A stretch of DNA of 64,000 bases from Aldehydirespirator sp028819505 (GTDB lineage: Bacteria; Actinomycetota; Acidimicrobiia; Acidimicrobiales; Aldehydirespiratoraceae). Below, in pieces: positions 26,073 to 33,787 of this stretch (positions are counted from its first letter, which is position 1; each line of letters starts with the position of its first letter). The stretch covers positions 1,550,001-1,614,000 of the forward strand of contig OZ242297.1 in assembly GCA_965207755.1 (NCBI GenBank), written 5' to 3'. Position numbers and translations under genes: made by a program. Below the pieces are notes generated by a model. It made no database searches. It saw only the letters and a list, made by a program, of their open reading frames with translations, and was not told the origin of the DNA.

Positions 26073-27734
26073 TTAGCCGGCGTCGAGCCCGGCCTGCCAG
26101 TCGGCCTGGGCCTGGGCTGCGAGCGCCTCGGCGTCGGTCCACTCGTTGAACGGAGCGAACCAGGCCGGGGCTTGCGATGCGTTGGCCCACTGACCTACGC
26201 CGGCGGGCGGCACCCAGAACTGCTCGAAGCCGATCCGGAAGTCCTCCAGCAACGGCGCGATCGCGGCGCCGAGCTTGGTGTCCAGGCTGGCTGTGGGCTG
26301 CGTCGGAATGAAGCCCACCGCGTTCGCGAACGCCTGGTAGTTGTCCGGCTCGGAGAAGGCGGCCAGGTAGGCGAGCGACTCCTCGGGGTGCGGCGTGTCG
26401 GCCGCGATGGCCCAGCCCTGGTCGTACTTCCCGAACAGGTACTGGTTGTCCTCGGGGTTGTCGCTGCCCGGGAACGGTATGTACGTCCAGTCGAACCCGA
26501 CGTCGTCGAGGGCGGGCGCCTGCCACACGCCGGTGGGCATCATGGCGACGTCGCCGGCCGCGAACCGGGCCGGGGCGGCGTCGTGGGAAAGCCCGGAGAC
26601 GCCCCCTTCGAGCATCTCGGTGGTGAACACCTGCATCCGGCGCAGCATCTCGGTGGACCGCTCGTCGTCCCAGCGGATGTCGCCGGTCCACAGTCCCTCC
26701 ATCAGGGCCGCCTGATCGGGGTACATCGCGCCGAGCAGGCCGTAGGCGCCGACGAAGATCGGCCAGCCGTCGCCGCCGCCGAGCGTCATGCACTCGTTGC
26801 CGGAGGCCTTGAACGCGTCGCAGGCCGCCACGAGTTCGCTCCAGGTGGTCGGGACGTCCACGCCGACCGAATCGAACAGGTCGAGGTTCAGGAACATGCC
26901 GCTGTAGGACACCCGCCCGAGGTTGATGGCGTACAGCCTGCCCTCGAACGAGCCGGCGTCGTCGAGGGTCGCCCGGTCGTAGTGGTCGACGAACGGCTGG
27001 CGGGTGAGGTCCATCAGCAGGCCTGCCTCGATGAGGGTCTGCCAGTTCGGGGGGTTGACCCCGGACATGTACGGCTGGGCCGCGTTCTCGAAGCCGAAGA
27101 TGTCGATGACGTCGATGTCGCCCGCGGTCAGGCGGGTCTGGGTGGAGATGCTCAGGTCGCCCGGCGCGACCACCGACATGTCGACGGTCACGTGCGGGTT
27201 GTCGGCCTCGAAGGAATCGTTGAACGCCTCCATGAACTCCACCATCGGCGGGTTCTGGTGCACCAGCACGCGCAGCGTCACGTCCTCCTTGGGAGGTTCG
27301 GCCGCCGCCGCCAGCGCGGCCTCCGCGGCTGCGGCCTGCTCAGCGGCTGCGGCCTCCGCGGCTGCGGCCTGCTCGGCTGCTGCGGTCGCATCGGCGCTGG
27401 CCATCTCCGCCGCCGCCTGGGCATCTGCCAACTGCGCCTCGAGATCCGCCAGCGCTCCCGCGTCGGCGTCGTCGGCAGCTTGCGCCGCTGCCAGCGCGGC
27501 CTCGGCCGCTTCGGCCGCGGCCGAGGCCGTGGCCGCCTCCGAGGCGGCCTCGTCGGCCATCGCCTGGGCCTCGTCGGCCATCGCCTGAGCCGCCTCGGCC
27601 TCGGCCCGGGCCTGGTCGACTGCCGCCGTGTCGACCGCGGCGGTGCCGGCCGGCTCGTCGTCGCCGCACGCCGCGGCCAGCAGGCCTATGGCGAGCAGCG
27701 CGGCGAGTAGCCGGCCGATGGGTGATTTGCTCAT
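26073..27734 (-). CDS. Sugar ABC transporter substrate-binding lipoprotein with Ala-rich coiled-coil insert
   Basis: A 553-residue lipoprotein. The signal ends with the lipobox L-A-A-A-C (Cys23) followed by GDDE. Residues about 35-147 are an alanine/glutamate heptad-like stretch (repeats such as AQAMADEA and EQAAAAEAA) predicted to form a long coiled coil. The family 1 (MalE-like) binding domain starts near 150 with VTLRVLVHQNPPM and runs to the end, including GVDVPTTWSELVAACDAF. Binding proteins of this type are usually ~430 residues; the extra length is the coil, which could act as a stalk lifting the binding domain off the membrane. GGAGGG precedes the ATG by 7 bases. The bound sugar is unknown, but the operon suggests beta-gluco-oligosaccharides. 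Confidence 0.9.
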   Translation of the reverse strand: MSKSPIGRLLAALLAIGLLAAACGDDEPAGTAAVDTAAVDQARAEAEAAQAMADEAQAMADEAASEAATASAAAEAAEAALAAAQAADDADAGALADLEAQLADAQAAAEMASADATAAAEQAAAAEAAAAEQAAAAEAALAAAAEPPKEDVTLRVLVHQNPPMVEFMEAFNDSFEADNPHVTVDMSVVAPGDLSISTQTRLTAGDIDVIDIFGFENAAQPYMSGVNPPNWQTLIEAGLLMDLTRQPFVDHYDRATLDDAGSFEGRLYAINLGRVSYSGMFLNLDLFDSVGVDVPTTWSELVAACDAFKASGNECMTLGGGDGWPIFVGAYGLLGAMYPDQAALMEGLWTGDIRWDDERSTEMLRRMQVFTTEMLEGGVSGLSHDAAPARFAAGDVAMMPTGVWQAPALDDVGFDWTYIPFPGSDNPEDNQYLFGKYDQGWAIAADTPHPEESLAYLAAFSEPDNYQAFANAVGFIPTQPTASLDTKLGAAIAPLLEDFRIGFEQFWVPPAGVGQWANASQAPAWFAPFNEWTDAEALAAQAQADWQAGLDAG

Positions 27735-27804
27735 GTTGTTTCCCTCCTGTTGTCGGGTCACGTCTTGCGACGCATTGGGACTGGTCGCACCGGGGGCGCT
27801 GGCA

Positions 27805-28833
27805 TCACGCTCCTGTCTCCGCCGGGGCGGCGCCGCCGCACGATTCACGCACGGCCAGCCTTGTCTGGAACACCACGTGCTCGGGCGCCGCCGCGCCGCC
27901 GATCACCGATGTGAGCAGCCGCACGGCCCGCTCGCCGACCTCCGTCACGGGCTGGACCACGGAGGTGAGCCGGGGGGTCGTGAGGTCTGGCGGCACGATG
28001 CCGTCGAACGAGACCACCGAGATGTCGCGCGGGCAGTTCAGGCCGGCTTCGCTGACGGCCCGGAGCGCGCCGACGGCCATGCGGTCCGAGGAGACGAACA
28101 CGGCGTCCGGTTGTCCGGCCAGCAGCCGGGCCATAGCGGTTCGGCCGGACTCCTGCGACCAGTCGCCCTCCTCGATGCGGTCCTCGACACTGAGGCCCGC
28201 CTCGGCCAGACCTTCGAGGAAGCCGTTGCGGCGGTCGATCCCCGCCGAGGTGTTCGAGGGCGCGGCGATGAGCGCCGGCCGGCTGCGCCCGAGCGCGGCG
28301 AGGTGCCGGGCCGCGGTCCGGGCGCCGGCCCGGTTGTCGACGTCGACACAGAACGTGGAGCCGGCGCTGTCGGGCCGCCCGACCACCACGAAGGGCATGT
28401 TGGCGCCCTGCATGTGGTCGATCAGGGGGTCGCCCCTGGTGGTGGCCGTGACGATCACGCCGTCGACGAGGCCGGGGGTGACGACCCGCGAGATGATCGA
28501 GCTCTCGTCGGGCCCGTCGCCGAACAGGAACAGGGCCAGCGTCTTGCCGACTTCGTTGGTCGCGCTGCTGGTGCCCAGGATGAGCCGGCCGAAGTAGGGA
28601 TCGTCGAACAATGTCCCGGCTGCGCTGGGGATCACGAGCCCGATGACGCCAGTGCTGTTCGAGGCGAGCGAGCGGGCCGCGGCGTGGGGGCGGTAGCCGG
28701 TCTCGGCGATCACGGCCTCCACTCGCCGCTTGGTCTCGGAGCTCACGTGCCCACCGTTGACGACCCGCGAGACGGTGGAGCGCGAGACGCCGGCGCGGCG
28801 CCCGACATCCTCCAAGTTCAGCCGTCGTTCCAT
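27805..28833 (-). CDS. LacI-family transcriptional regulator of the glucan operon (CebR-like operator)
   Basis: A 342-residue LacI/GalR repressor. The N-terminal helix-turn-helix and hinge are LEDVGRRAGVSRSTVSRVVN (about 6-25) and ARSLASNSTGVIGLV. The ligand-binding core follows, with SSDRMAVGALRA near the effector cleft. It is the first gene of the minus-strand sugar operon. A near-ideal promoter and two palindromic operators lie just upstream, so it probably represses itself and the whole operon until an oligosaccharide binds. AAGGAGG lies only 3 bases before the ATG. The operator core equals the published Streptomyces CebR consensus, suggesting cellobiose- or related beta-glucoside-type control. 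Confidence 0.93.
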   Translation of the reverse strand: MERRLNLEDVGRRAGVSRSTVSRVVNGGHVSSETKRRVEAVIAETGYRPHAAARSLASNSTGVIGLVIPSAAGTLFDDPYFGRLILGTSSATNEVGKTLALFLFGDGPDESSIISRVVTPGLVDGVIVTATTRGDPLIDHMQGANMPFVVVGRPDSAGSTFCVDVDNRAGARTAARHLAALGRSRPALIAAPSNTSAGIDRRNGFLEGLAEAGLSVEDRIEEGDWSQESGRTAMARLLAGQPDAVFVSSDRMAVGALRAVSEAGLNCPRDISVVSFDGIVPPDLTTPRLTSVVQPVTEVGERAVRLLTSVIGGAAAPEHVVFQTRLAVRESCGGAAPAETGA

Positions 28834-28856
28834 GGGCCTCCTTTGGGGGGCCATCT

Positions 28857-28872
28857 TTGGGAGCGCTCCCAA
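28857..28872. promoter_or_regulatory. LacI-family operator O1 (CebR-like, perfect 16-bp palindrome)
   Basis: TTGGGAGCGCTCCCAA is a perfect palindrome with the central CG step of LacI-family operators. Its inner 14 bases equal the CebR operator known from Streptomyces cellulose/cellobiose genes. It abuts the -10 element of the lacI promoter and covers the expected transcription start, so bound repressor would block initiation. Confidence 0.85.
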
Positions 28873-28900
28873 CCGTATTGCTACTGCTGGAGCTTGTCAA
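28872..28900 (-). promoter_or_regulatory. Promoter of the lacI-sugar operon
   Basis: On the minus strand a perfect -35 TTGACA (28900-28895) is separated by exactly 17 bases from TACGGT (28877-28872) as -10. This is the clearest housekeeping-type promoter in the window. It reads into lacI and the genes down to 17431. Confidence 0.75.
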
Positions 28901-28923
28901 GTCCACAACCATTCGAACAAGTG

Positions 28924-28937
28924 TGAGAGCGTTCTCA
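28924..28937. promoter_or_regulatory. Second LacI-type operator, upstream of the -35
   Basis: TGAGAGCGTTCTCA is a 14-bp imperfect palindrome (6 of 7 pairs) with the same central AGCG core as O1, 67 bp away. Two operators flanking a promoter permit looping or cooperative repression. Confidence 0.6.
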
Positions 28938-28989
28938 GCAAGAAAGCGCAGACAACGACGCGTTCAGCGTCGGCCCCTCGGCCTCTGGT

Positions 28990-29856
28990 TCAGAAGTCGA
29001 ACAGCGACATGGCGGTGCCGCCCCGGATCATTTCGCGCTCGGCCGAGCTGATGTTGCCGAGGAGCTGGTCGATCACGCCGAGGGTCTCGGGGTAGCCGGG
29101 CTCCTCGCGGATCCAGGGCCAGTCCGAGGCCATCAGCATGCGGTCGGCGCCGAAGGCGGCGTAGATGCGGTCGGTGGTCTCCTGCAGGTCCCGGTAGGGG
29201 AAGGGGGCCCCGCTGAAGGCGTAGTGCCCCGAGAAGTGGACATGCACGCTGGAGTGCTTGGCCGCCAGCGCCTCCACCACCTCCAGGCCGGGCGGGGGCA
29301 GCGGCATGTCGAACCGGGGCCGCCCGTAGTCGTCCACCATCAATTCCAGATGCATGTTGGGCAGGAACCCCAGATGGTTCAGTACCACTCTCAGGCCGGG
29401 GAGGAGGTCCAGGCAGCCGTCGAGCAGGGCGATCTGGTCGGCGGGCCCGTAGAACCAGACCTTCATGCCGGCGTCTCGCATGGCCGCCAGAGCCGGGAAC
29501 ACCGCAAGCGACTCGGGGTCGGCGCCGGCCTCGCCCTCCAGGCCGTAGAACCTGACACCCTCGATCCCGGCGTCGATGCGGCGTTGCAGCGTGGCCAGGG
29601 GGTGGGGATCGGTGAAGTCGTAGACGGAGACGCCCGCGAACTTGCCCGGGTGCTGGGCCAGCACCTCGGCCAGGTAGTGGTCGTGCTCGGACAAGGCACA
29701 GTAGACGGCCCGGTCCACCCCCGCCGTGTCCATCGCCTCCAGCAGGCGCTCGGCGCTCTCCTCCCGCTCGGGCGGGGTCATGCCCTCGAAGACAGCCCGC
29801 GGGTAGTCGTCGCTGAGGGCCTTGAAGAGATGCAGGTGGCCATCCACTACGTCCAT
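28990..29856 (-). CDS. Amidohydrolase-2 family metal-dependent hydrolase
   Basis: A 288-residue TIM-barrel hydrolase of the amidohydrolase-related (COG2159-like) group. The metal-binding D-G-H-L-H-L at residues 5-10, the LNHLGFLP strand, a later HVHFSGHY segment and the terminal MASDWPW (catalytic Asp) are all present. Members act as decarboxylases, lactonases or hydrolases; the substrate here is not predictable. It ends 60 bp before the upstream operator region of the lacI operon, and its start is 25 bp after an alpha/beta hydrolase gene with which it is likely cotranscribed. Confidence 0.82.
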   Translation of the reverse strand: MDVVDGHLHLFKALSDDYPRAVFEGMTPPEREESAERLLEAMDTAGVDRAVYCALSEHDHYLAEVLAQHPGKFAGVSVYDFTDPHPLATLQRRIDAGIEGVRFYGLEGEAGADPESLAVFPALAAMRDAGMKVWFYGPADQIALLDGCLDLLPGLRVVLNHLGFLPNMHLELMVDDYGRPRFDMPLPPPGLEVVEALAAKHSSVHVHFSGHYAFSGAPFPYRDLQETTDRIYAAFGADRMLMASDWPWIREEPGYPETLGVIDQLLGNISSAEREMIRGGTAMSLFDF

Positions 29857-29881
29857 GGCTTCTTGCCTTTCTGTTCGTCCG

Positions 29882-30592
29882 CTACTCGTCTGTGCCTTGT
29901 TCTTCGGAGTCTTGCCCGTGAGCGGTCTGCTCGGCGATCCAGGCGAGGTGGTAGGCGGTGAGGTGCCGGCGCATGAACATCACCAGCTGCTCCACGAGGT
30001 GAGGGTGCTCCTGCAGCAGGGTCGGGCCTCGCAGCGCGGTGCCCGTGGAGATCCACATGTTCTGGCCTCGCATCCTCGAATGGCTCGTTCGCACATGCTC
30101 ATGGACGGGCTCGTCGTGGGCGCCGGTGAACAGCACCCGCATAGAGGGGAACGATCCGATGCCGTCGGCGCCGCTGTCCGCGTCGCCCGGTCCGGGCGCG
30201 GGGCTGATCACGGCATGGACCGGAGCTCCGTGCTCGCTGCCCAACTCGAAGGCGGCCCGGGCCACCGTTCCGTGGACCACCAGCCCGCAGGGGCCGAAGG
30301 CACCCTGCACCTCGGCCAGCGCGCCGGTCACATCGTCGACCGTGGCGGACGGGTCGGGCTCGCCGTCGGACAGGCCGTGGCCGCGAAGTTCCAGGCAGAT
30401 CACCCGGAAGCCCTCCGACCTCACGGCGGGTGCCACCGAACCCCAGGCGTCCAGGTCCTCGCCGACGTCGTGCACGAACAGCAGGGGCGGCCCGTCGGCC
30501 GGATGCTCGATCCCCCGAAGCACAGTCCCGTCGGCCAGGGCGACCTCGATTGGGTACGGCCTAGAGGCCGAGCGGAGAGACGACTGGGTCAC
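29882..30592 (-). CDS. Alpha/beta hydrolase family protein
   Basis: A 236-residue alpha/beta-hydrolase fold protein with PPLLFVHDVGEDLDAW (oxyanion region), VICLELRGHGLSDGEPD and a C-terminal helix. The usual nucleophile elbow G-x-S-x-G is replaced by V-V-H-G-T-V, so the expected serine is absent and activity is doubtful. The GTG start at 30592 has GGAG 5 bases upstream. The first codons overlap the left part of the ~100-bp dispersed repeat. It is the last gene of the peptide ABC operon after the OppD-like ATPase. Confidence 0.7.
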   Translation of the reverse strand: MTQSSLRSASRPYPIEVALADGTVLRGIEHPADGPPLLFVHDVGEDLDAWGSVAPAVRSEGFRVICLELRGHGLSDGEPDPSATVDDVTGALAEVQGAFGPCGLVVHGTVARAAFELGSEHGAPVHAVISPAPGPGDADSGADGIGSFPSMRVLFTGAHDEPVHEHVRTSHSRMRGQNMWISTGTALRGPTLLQEHPHLVEQLVMFMRRHLTAYHLAWIAEQTAHGQDSEEQGTDE

Positions 30593-30663
30593 AGGTACTC
30601 CGCGACGCGTGGAGCGAGGCCGTGGCCCGAGCGGCCCGTGAGCGCAGCGAACAAGAGCGGGAA
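30563..30663 (+). repeat. Dispersed ~100-bp intercistronic repeat, copy A
   Basis: It begins AGAGGCCGAGCGG and ends with GAGGCCGTGGCCCGAGCGGC followed by CCGTGAGCGCAGCGAACAAG and AGCGGGAA. It lies between the OppD-like ATPase gene and the alpha/beta hydrolase gene and overlaps the latter's start. Related copies are at 32634, 35732 (inverted) and 40943. Confidence 0.85.
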
Positions 30664-30690
30664 GTTCGACAGCGCCATGGCGACCGGCCG

Positions 30691-31713
30691 TCAGAACGGC
30701 TGGGGGTTGAAGCAGCGGAACCCCACTCCGGCCTCCACCCCGTGGGGGGGATGGTCGGTCCAGCACTGCTCCAGAGCGTGGGAGCAGCGGGGGGCGAAGC
30801 GGCAGCCGGGAGGCATCATCTGCATGGGCGGGACGAGCCCCGGGATCGGGACCAGCTCCCGGCGCTTGCGACTGGCGTGGGGCAGGGCCCGCAGCAGGCC
30901 CTGGGTGTAGGGATGGCGCGGGTTGGAGAACAGCTCGTCCACCGGGGCCTCCTCCACGATCTCGCCCGCGTACATCACCGCCACCCGGTCGGCTATCGAG
31001 GCCACCACGGCCAGGTCGTGGGTGATCAGCAGCATCGACATGTTGCGGTCCTGCTGCTCGGCCCGGAGCCGCTCCAGTATCTGGGCCTGCACGGTCACGT
31101 CGAGCGCGGTGGTGGGCTCGTCGGCGATGAGGATCTCGGGGTCCAGCACCAGTGCGGTGGCGATCATCACCCGCTGTCGCATCCCGCCCGACAGCTCGTG
31201 GGGGTACGAGTCGAAGCGCTCCTCCGGGGCGGGCAGGCCGACGGCGCGCAGGATCTCGACGCCCATGTCGCGGGCCTCGGCCTTGGTGGCGTCGCGATGG
31301 GTGCGGATCACCTCGGTCATCACCTGGCCCACAGTGAAGACCGGGTCGAGCGAGGTGAGCGGATCCTGGAAGATCATCGAGATGCGCTCGGAGCGGACAT
31401 CGCGCACCCGGCGCTCGGGCAGTTGGGTCAGGTCGGTCCCGTCGAACACGATCTCGCCGGAGGTGATACGCACCGGCGGCGTGGGCAGCAGCCGCATGAT
31501 CGACAGCGCGGTGATGGTCTTGCCGCACCCGCTCTCGCCCACCAGGCACAGCACCTCATTCGGTCGGATGTCGAAGGACACGTCGCGGACCACATCGAAG
31601 GCGCCCTCCGGGGTGGCCACCGCGGTGTGGAGGTTGCGGACCGACAGAACCGGTGCATCGGTCGAGCCGTTGGCAGCGGCCGCAGCTCCGGTCGCGGTCG
31701 TTGCGGCGCTCAT
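30691..31713 (-). CDS. Peptide ABC transporter ATP-binding protein (OppD/DppD-like)
   Basis: A 340-residue peptide-type ABC ATPase. A disordered Ala-rich leader of ~20 residues precedes the domain. Walker A GESGCGKTIT is near 58, SMIFQDPLTSLDPVFT forms the Q-loop, LSGGMRQRVMIATAL near 174 is the signature, and ILIADEPTTALD is Walker B. The oligopeptide extension MMPPGCRFAPRCSHALEQC ends the protein. The ATG overlaps the stop of the upstream permease (ATGA). No OppF-type partner follows; the orphan ATPase at 15189 could complete the heterodimer, or this subunit may homodimerise. Confidence 0.92.
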   Translation of the reverse strand: MSAATTATGAAAAANGSTDAPVLSVRNLHTAVATPEGAFDVVRDVSFDIRPNEVLCLVGESGCGKTITALSIMRLLPTPPVRITSGEIVFDGTDLTQLPERRVRDVRSERISMIFQDPLTSLDPVFTVGQVMTEVIRTHRDATKAEARDMGVEILRAVGLPAPEERFDSYPHELSGGMRQRVMIATALVLDPEILIADEPTTALDVTVQAQILERLRAEQQDRNMSMLLITHDLAVVASIADRVAVMYAGEIVEEAPVDELFSNPRHPYTQGLLRALPHASRKRRELVPIPGLVPPMQMMPPGCRFAPRCSHALEQCWTDHPPHGVEAGVGFRCFNPQPF

Positions 31714-32627
31714 GACTTGCGCAGCCTGGGGTTGGCCACGGTGTAGCCCACGTCGGCCAGCCAGTTGCTCAGCACGACGATGGTGATCAGCACCAGCGAG
31801 AAGAACTGGGCCACCGGGTAGTCGCGCCGCAGCACCGCGTTCACCAGCACCTGGCCCAGGCCGGGCCAGCCGAAGATCGTCTCCACCACCAGCGCGTAGC
31901 CGACGATCTGGCCGATCCGCAGGCCGGCCAGCGAGATGATGGGCACCATGGCGTTGCGCAGCACGTGCTTGCCGATGATGCTCGTCTCCGAGAGGCCGCC
32001 TGCCCGCAGCGTTCTCACGAAGTCCTGGCCGAGGTTCTCCAGCATGGCTGACCGGGTCATCCTCACGGTCAGGGCGATCCCTTCCATGGCCAGCACCACC
32101 GCGGGCAGGATCAACTGCTTGAAGCTGCAGCATCCGGCCGACGGCAGCCATCCCAGCGTGGACGCGAATAACCACACCGTCAGCAGGGCCAGCCAGAAGT
32201 TGGGCACGGCCATGCCGGCCACTGAGAAGGTCATCACCGAGCCGTCGGCCCAGCTGTTGCGCCTGACCGCGGCCAGGATGCCTAACGGGACCCCGATGGC
32301 GAACACCAGCGCGAAGGCGGCCGCTCCCAGTATCAGGCTGTTCTTGCCGTGGTGGGTGAGCATGTCGAAGATGTCGGCGTTGTTGGTGAGCGACTTGCCC
32401 AGGTCGAAGGTGAGCAGACGGCCCATGTAGCGGAAGTACTGCTCGTGGACCGGGTCGTTGAGGCCCAGCAGCTCCCGGAACTCCTCGCGCTCCTCGTAGG
32501 AGGCCGAGGCCGGCAGCCGGGCCGACACCGCGTCGCCGCCCGACAGCCGGATGGCGTAGAAGACCGCGATCGACGACAGCAGCAACACGATGAGCGTGTA
32601 GACGGAGCGGGCCGCGATGCGCTTCAT
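31710..32627 (-). CDS. Peptide ABC transporter permease (OppB/DppB-like)
   Basis: A 305-residue inner-membrane permease. An N-terminal helix (YTLIVLLLSSIAVFYAI) is followed by a large external loop with DPVHEQYFRYMGRLLTFDLGKS, five further helices and the EAA loop VRTLRAGGLSETSIIGKHVL. The ATG at 32627 gives the conserved M-K-R-I-A-A-R start; a longer in-frame reading would translate the dispersed repeat that lies directly upstream. It forms the membrane pore with the OppC-like protein. Confidence 0.92.
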   Translation of the reverse strand: MKRIAARSVYTLIVLLLSSIAVFYAIRLSGGDAVSARLPASASYEEREEFRELLGLNDPVHEQYFRYMGRLLTFDLGKSLTNNADIFDMLTHHGKNSLILGAAAFALVFAIGVPLGILAAVRRNSWADGSVMTFSVAGMAVPNFWLALLTVWLFASTLGWLPSAGCCSFKQLILPAVVLAMEGIALTVRMTRSAMLENLGQDFVRTLRAGGLSETSIIGKHVLRNAMVPIISLAGLRIGQIVGYALVVETIFGWPGLGQVLVNAVLRRDYPVAQFFSLVLITIVVLSNWLADVGYTVANPRLRKS

Positions 32628-32633
32628 CGCGCC

Positions 32634-32723
32634 AGAGGCCGAGCGAATCGGCGAGCGAATCCGCCTCGTACGGGCGAGGCCGTGGCCCGAGCGGCCCGTG
32701 AGCGAGGCGAACAAGAGCGGGAA
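32634..32723 (+). repeat. Dispersed ~100-bp intercistronic repeat, copy B
   Basis: Same element as at 30563: AGAGGCCGAGCG, then CGTACGGGCGAGGCCGTGGC, CCGAGCGGCCCGTGAGCGAG and GCGAACAAGAGCGGGAA. It fills most of the 157-bp gap between the two permease genes of the peptide operon and ends 7 bases before the OppB-like start. Confidence 0.88.
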
Positions 32724-32784
32724 ACACCCGCTATCGACGCAAGGGGCTCATACCCATTGGCGGACGGCGAGCTGCCTCGGGTGC

Positions 32785-33744
32785 TCATTGCTCGTCCACC
32801 GACTTGGCCTCGTGGCGCAGGCGCGGGTCGAACACGTCGCGCAGTCCGTCGCCGATGAGGCTCACCGACAGCACGACCAGCACGATGGCGATGCCGGGGA
32901 TGGTCGACTCCCAGTGGTTGAGCCGCAGGAAGTTGCGGCCGTCGGCCACCATCTGCCCCAGGCTCGGGGTGGGAGGCTGGGCGCCCAGGCCGATGAACGA
33001 CAGGGCGGCCTCGGCGATCACGGCCACGGCCACGTAGTAGGACGCCAGCACGAAGGCGGGGGCCAGGATGTTGGGGAATATGTGGCGCCACATGATGCGC
33101 ATGGACGAGTAGCCGCCGGCCCGGGCCGCCTCCACGAACTCCCGCTGCGACAGGGTCAGCACCTCGCCCCGCACCACGCGGGCGATGGCCGCGGTGTTGA
33201 CCAGCCCGACGGCCAGGATCACCGGGAACAGGCCACCGCCCATCCCTCCGACGAACAGCACGGCCAGCAGGATCAGCGGGAAGCCCCAGATGAAGTCGAC
33301 AGCCCCTCCGATGGAGCGGTCGGTCCAGCCCCGCAGGTAGCCGGCCAACATGCCCAGCACGATGCCGGCCATCAGCGCGAGCAGGGTCACCCCGGCGGCC
33401 ACGGTCAGGCTCACCCTGATGCCCACGAAGACCCTCACGGCCATGTCCCGCCCGAGGGCGTCGGTGCCGAGGATGTGGCCGTCGCTGAGCGGCTTCAGGT
33501 GGATGGCCGAGTAGTCCTGGGAGACGTAGTCGCCGCCGGTGATCCACGGCCCCAGGATCCCCGCGGCCAGCACCACCACGCCGAGCGCCGACCCCAGCAG
33601 CAGCAGCCGGTTGTGGCGCATGCGGCGAAGGCTGCGCCGCAGGCGGCCTATGTGCTGGGCCTCCTCCAGCTCCAGGAGCCGGTGCTCCCAGTCGAGACGG
33701 CGCGCCTCGACTGCTGCTGTTGCGCCGTCGGTGGCGGCGGTCAC
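32785..33744 (-). CDS. Peptide ABC transporter permease (OppC/DppC-like)
   Basis: A 319-residue inner-membrane permease. A cytoplasmic N-terminal part with a short OppC_N helix (LLLLGSALGVVVLAAGILGP) is followed by HILGTDALGRDMAVRVFVGIR, the classic OppC signature, then five helices and the EAA loop FVEAARAGGYSSMRIMWRHI. It starts 43 bp after the binding-protein gene and pairs with the OppB-like permease. Confidence 0.93.
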   Translation of the reverse strand: MTAATDGATAAVEARRLDWEHRLLELEEAQHIGRLRRSLRRMRHNRLLLLGSALGVVVLAAGILGPWITGGDYVSQDYSAIHLKPLSDGHILGTDALGRDMAVRVFVGIRVSLTVAAGVTLLALMAGIVLGMLAGYLRGWTDRSIGGAVDFIWGFPLILLAVLFVGGMGGGLFPVILAVGLVNTAAIARVVRGEVLTLSQREFVEAARAGGYSSMRIMWRHIFPNILAPAFVLASYYVAVAVIAEAALSFIGLGAQPPTPSLGQMVADGRNFLRLNHWESTIPGIAIVLVVLSVSLIGDGLRDVFDPRLRHEAKSVDEQ

Positions 33745-33787
33745 GGCGCCGCCGCGCTTGGATGCAGGCTCTGCGCCCCTGGGCCCT

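Noticed and set aside
27004..27588. Ala/Ser-rich plus-strand frame over the sugar-binding-protein coiled coil
   Set aside because: Low-complexity mirror of the Ala-rich coding repeats; no ribosome site or domain.
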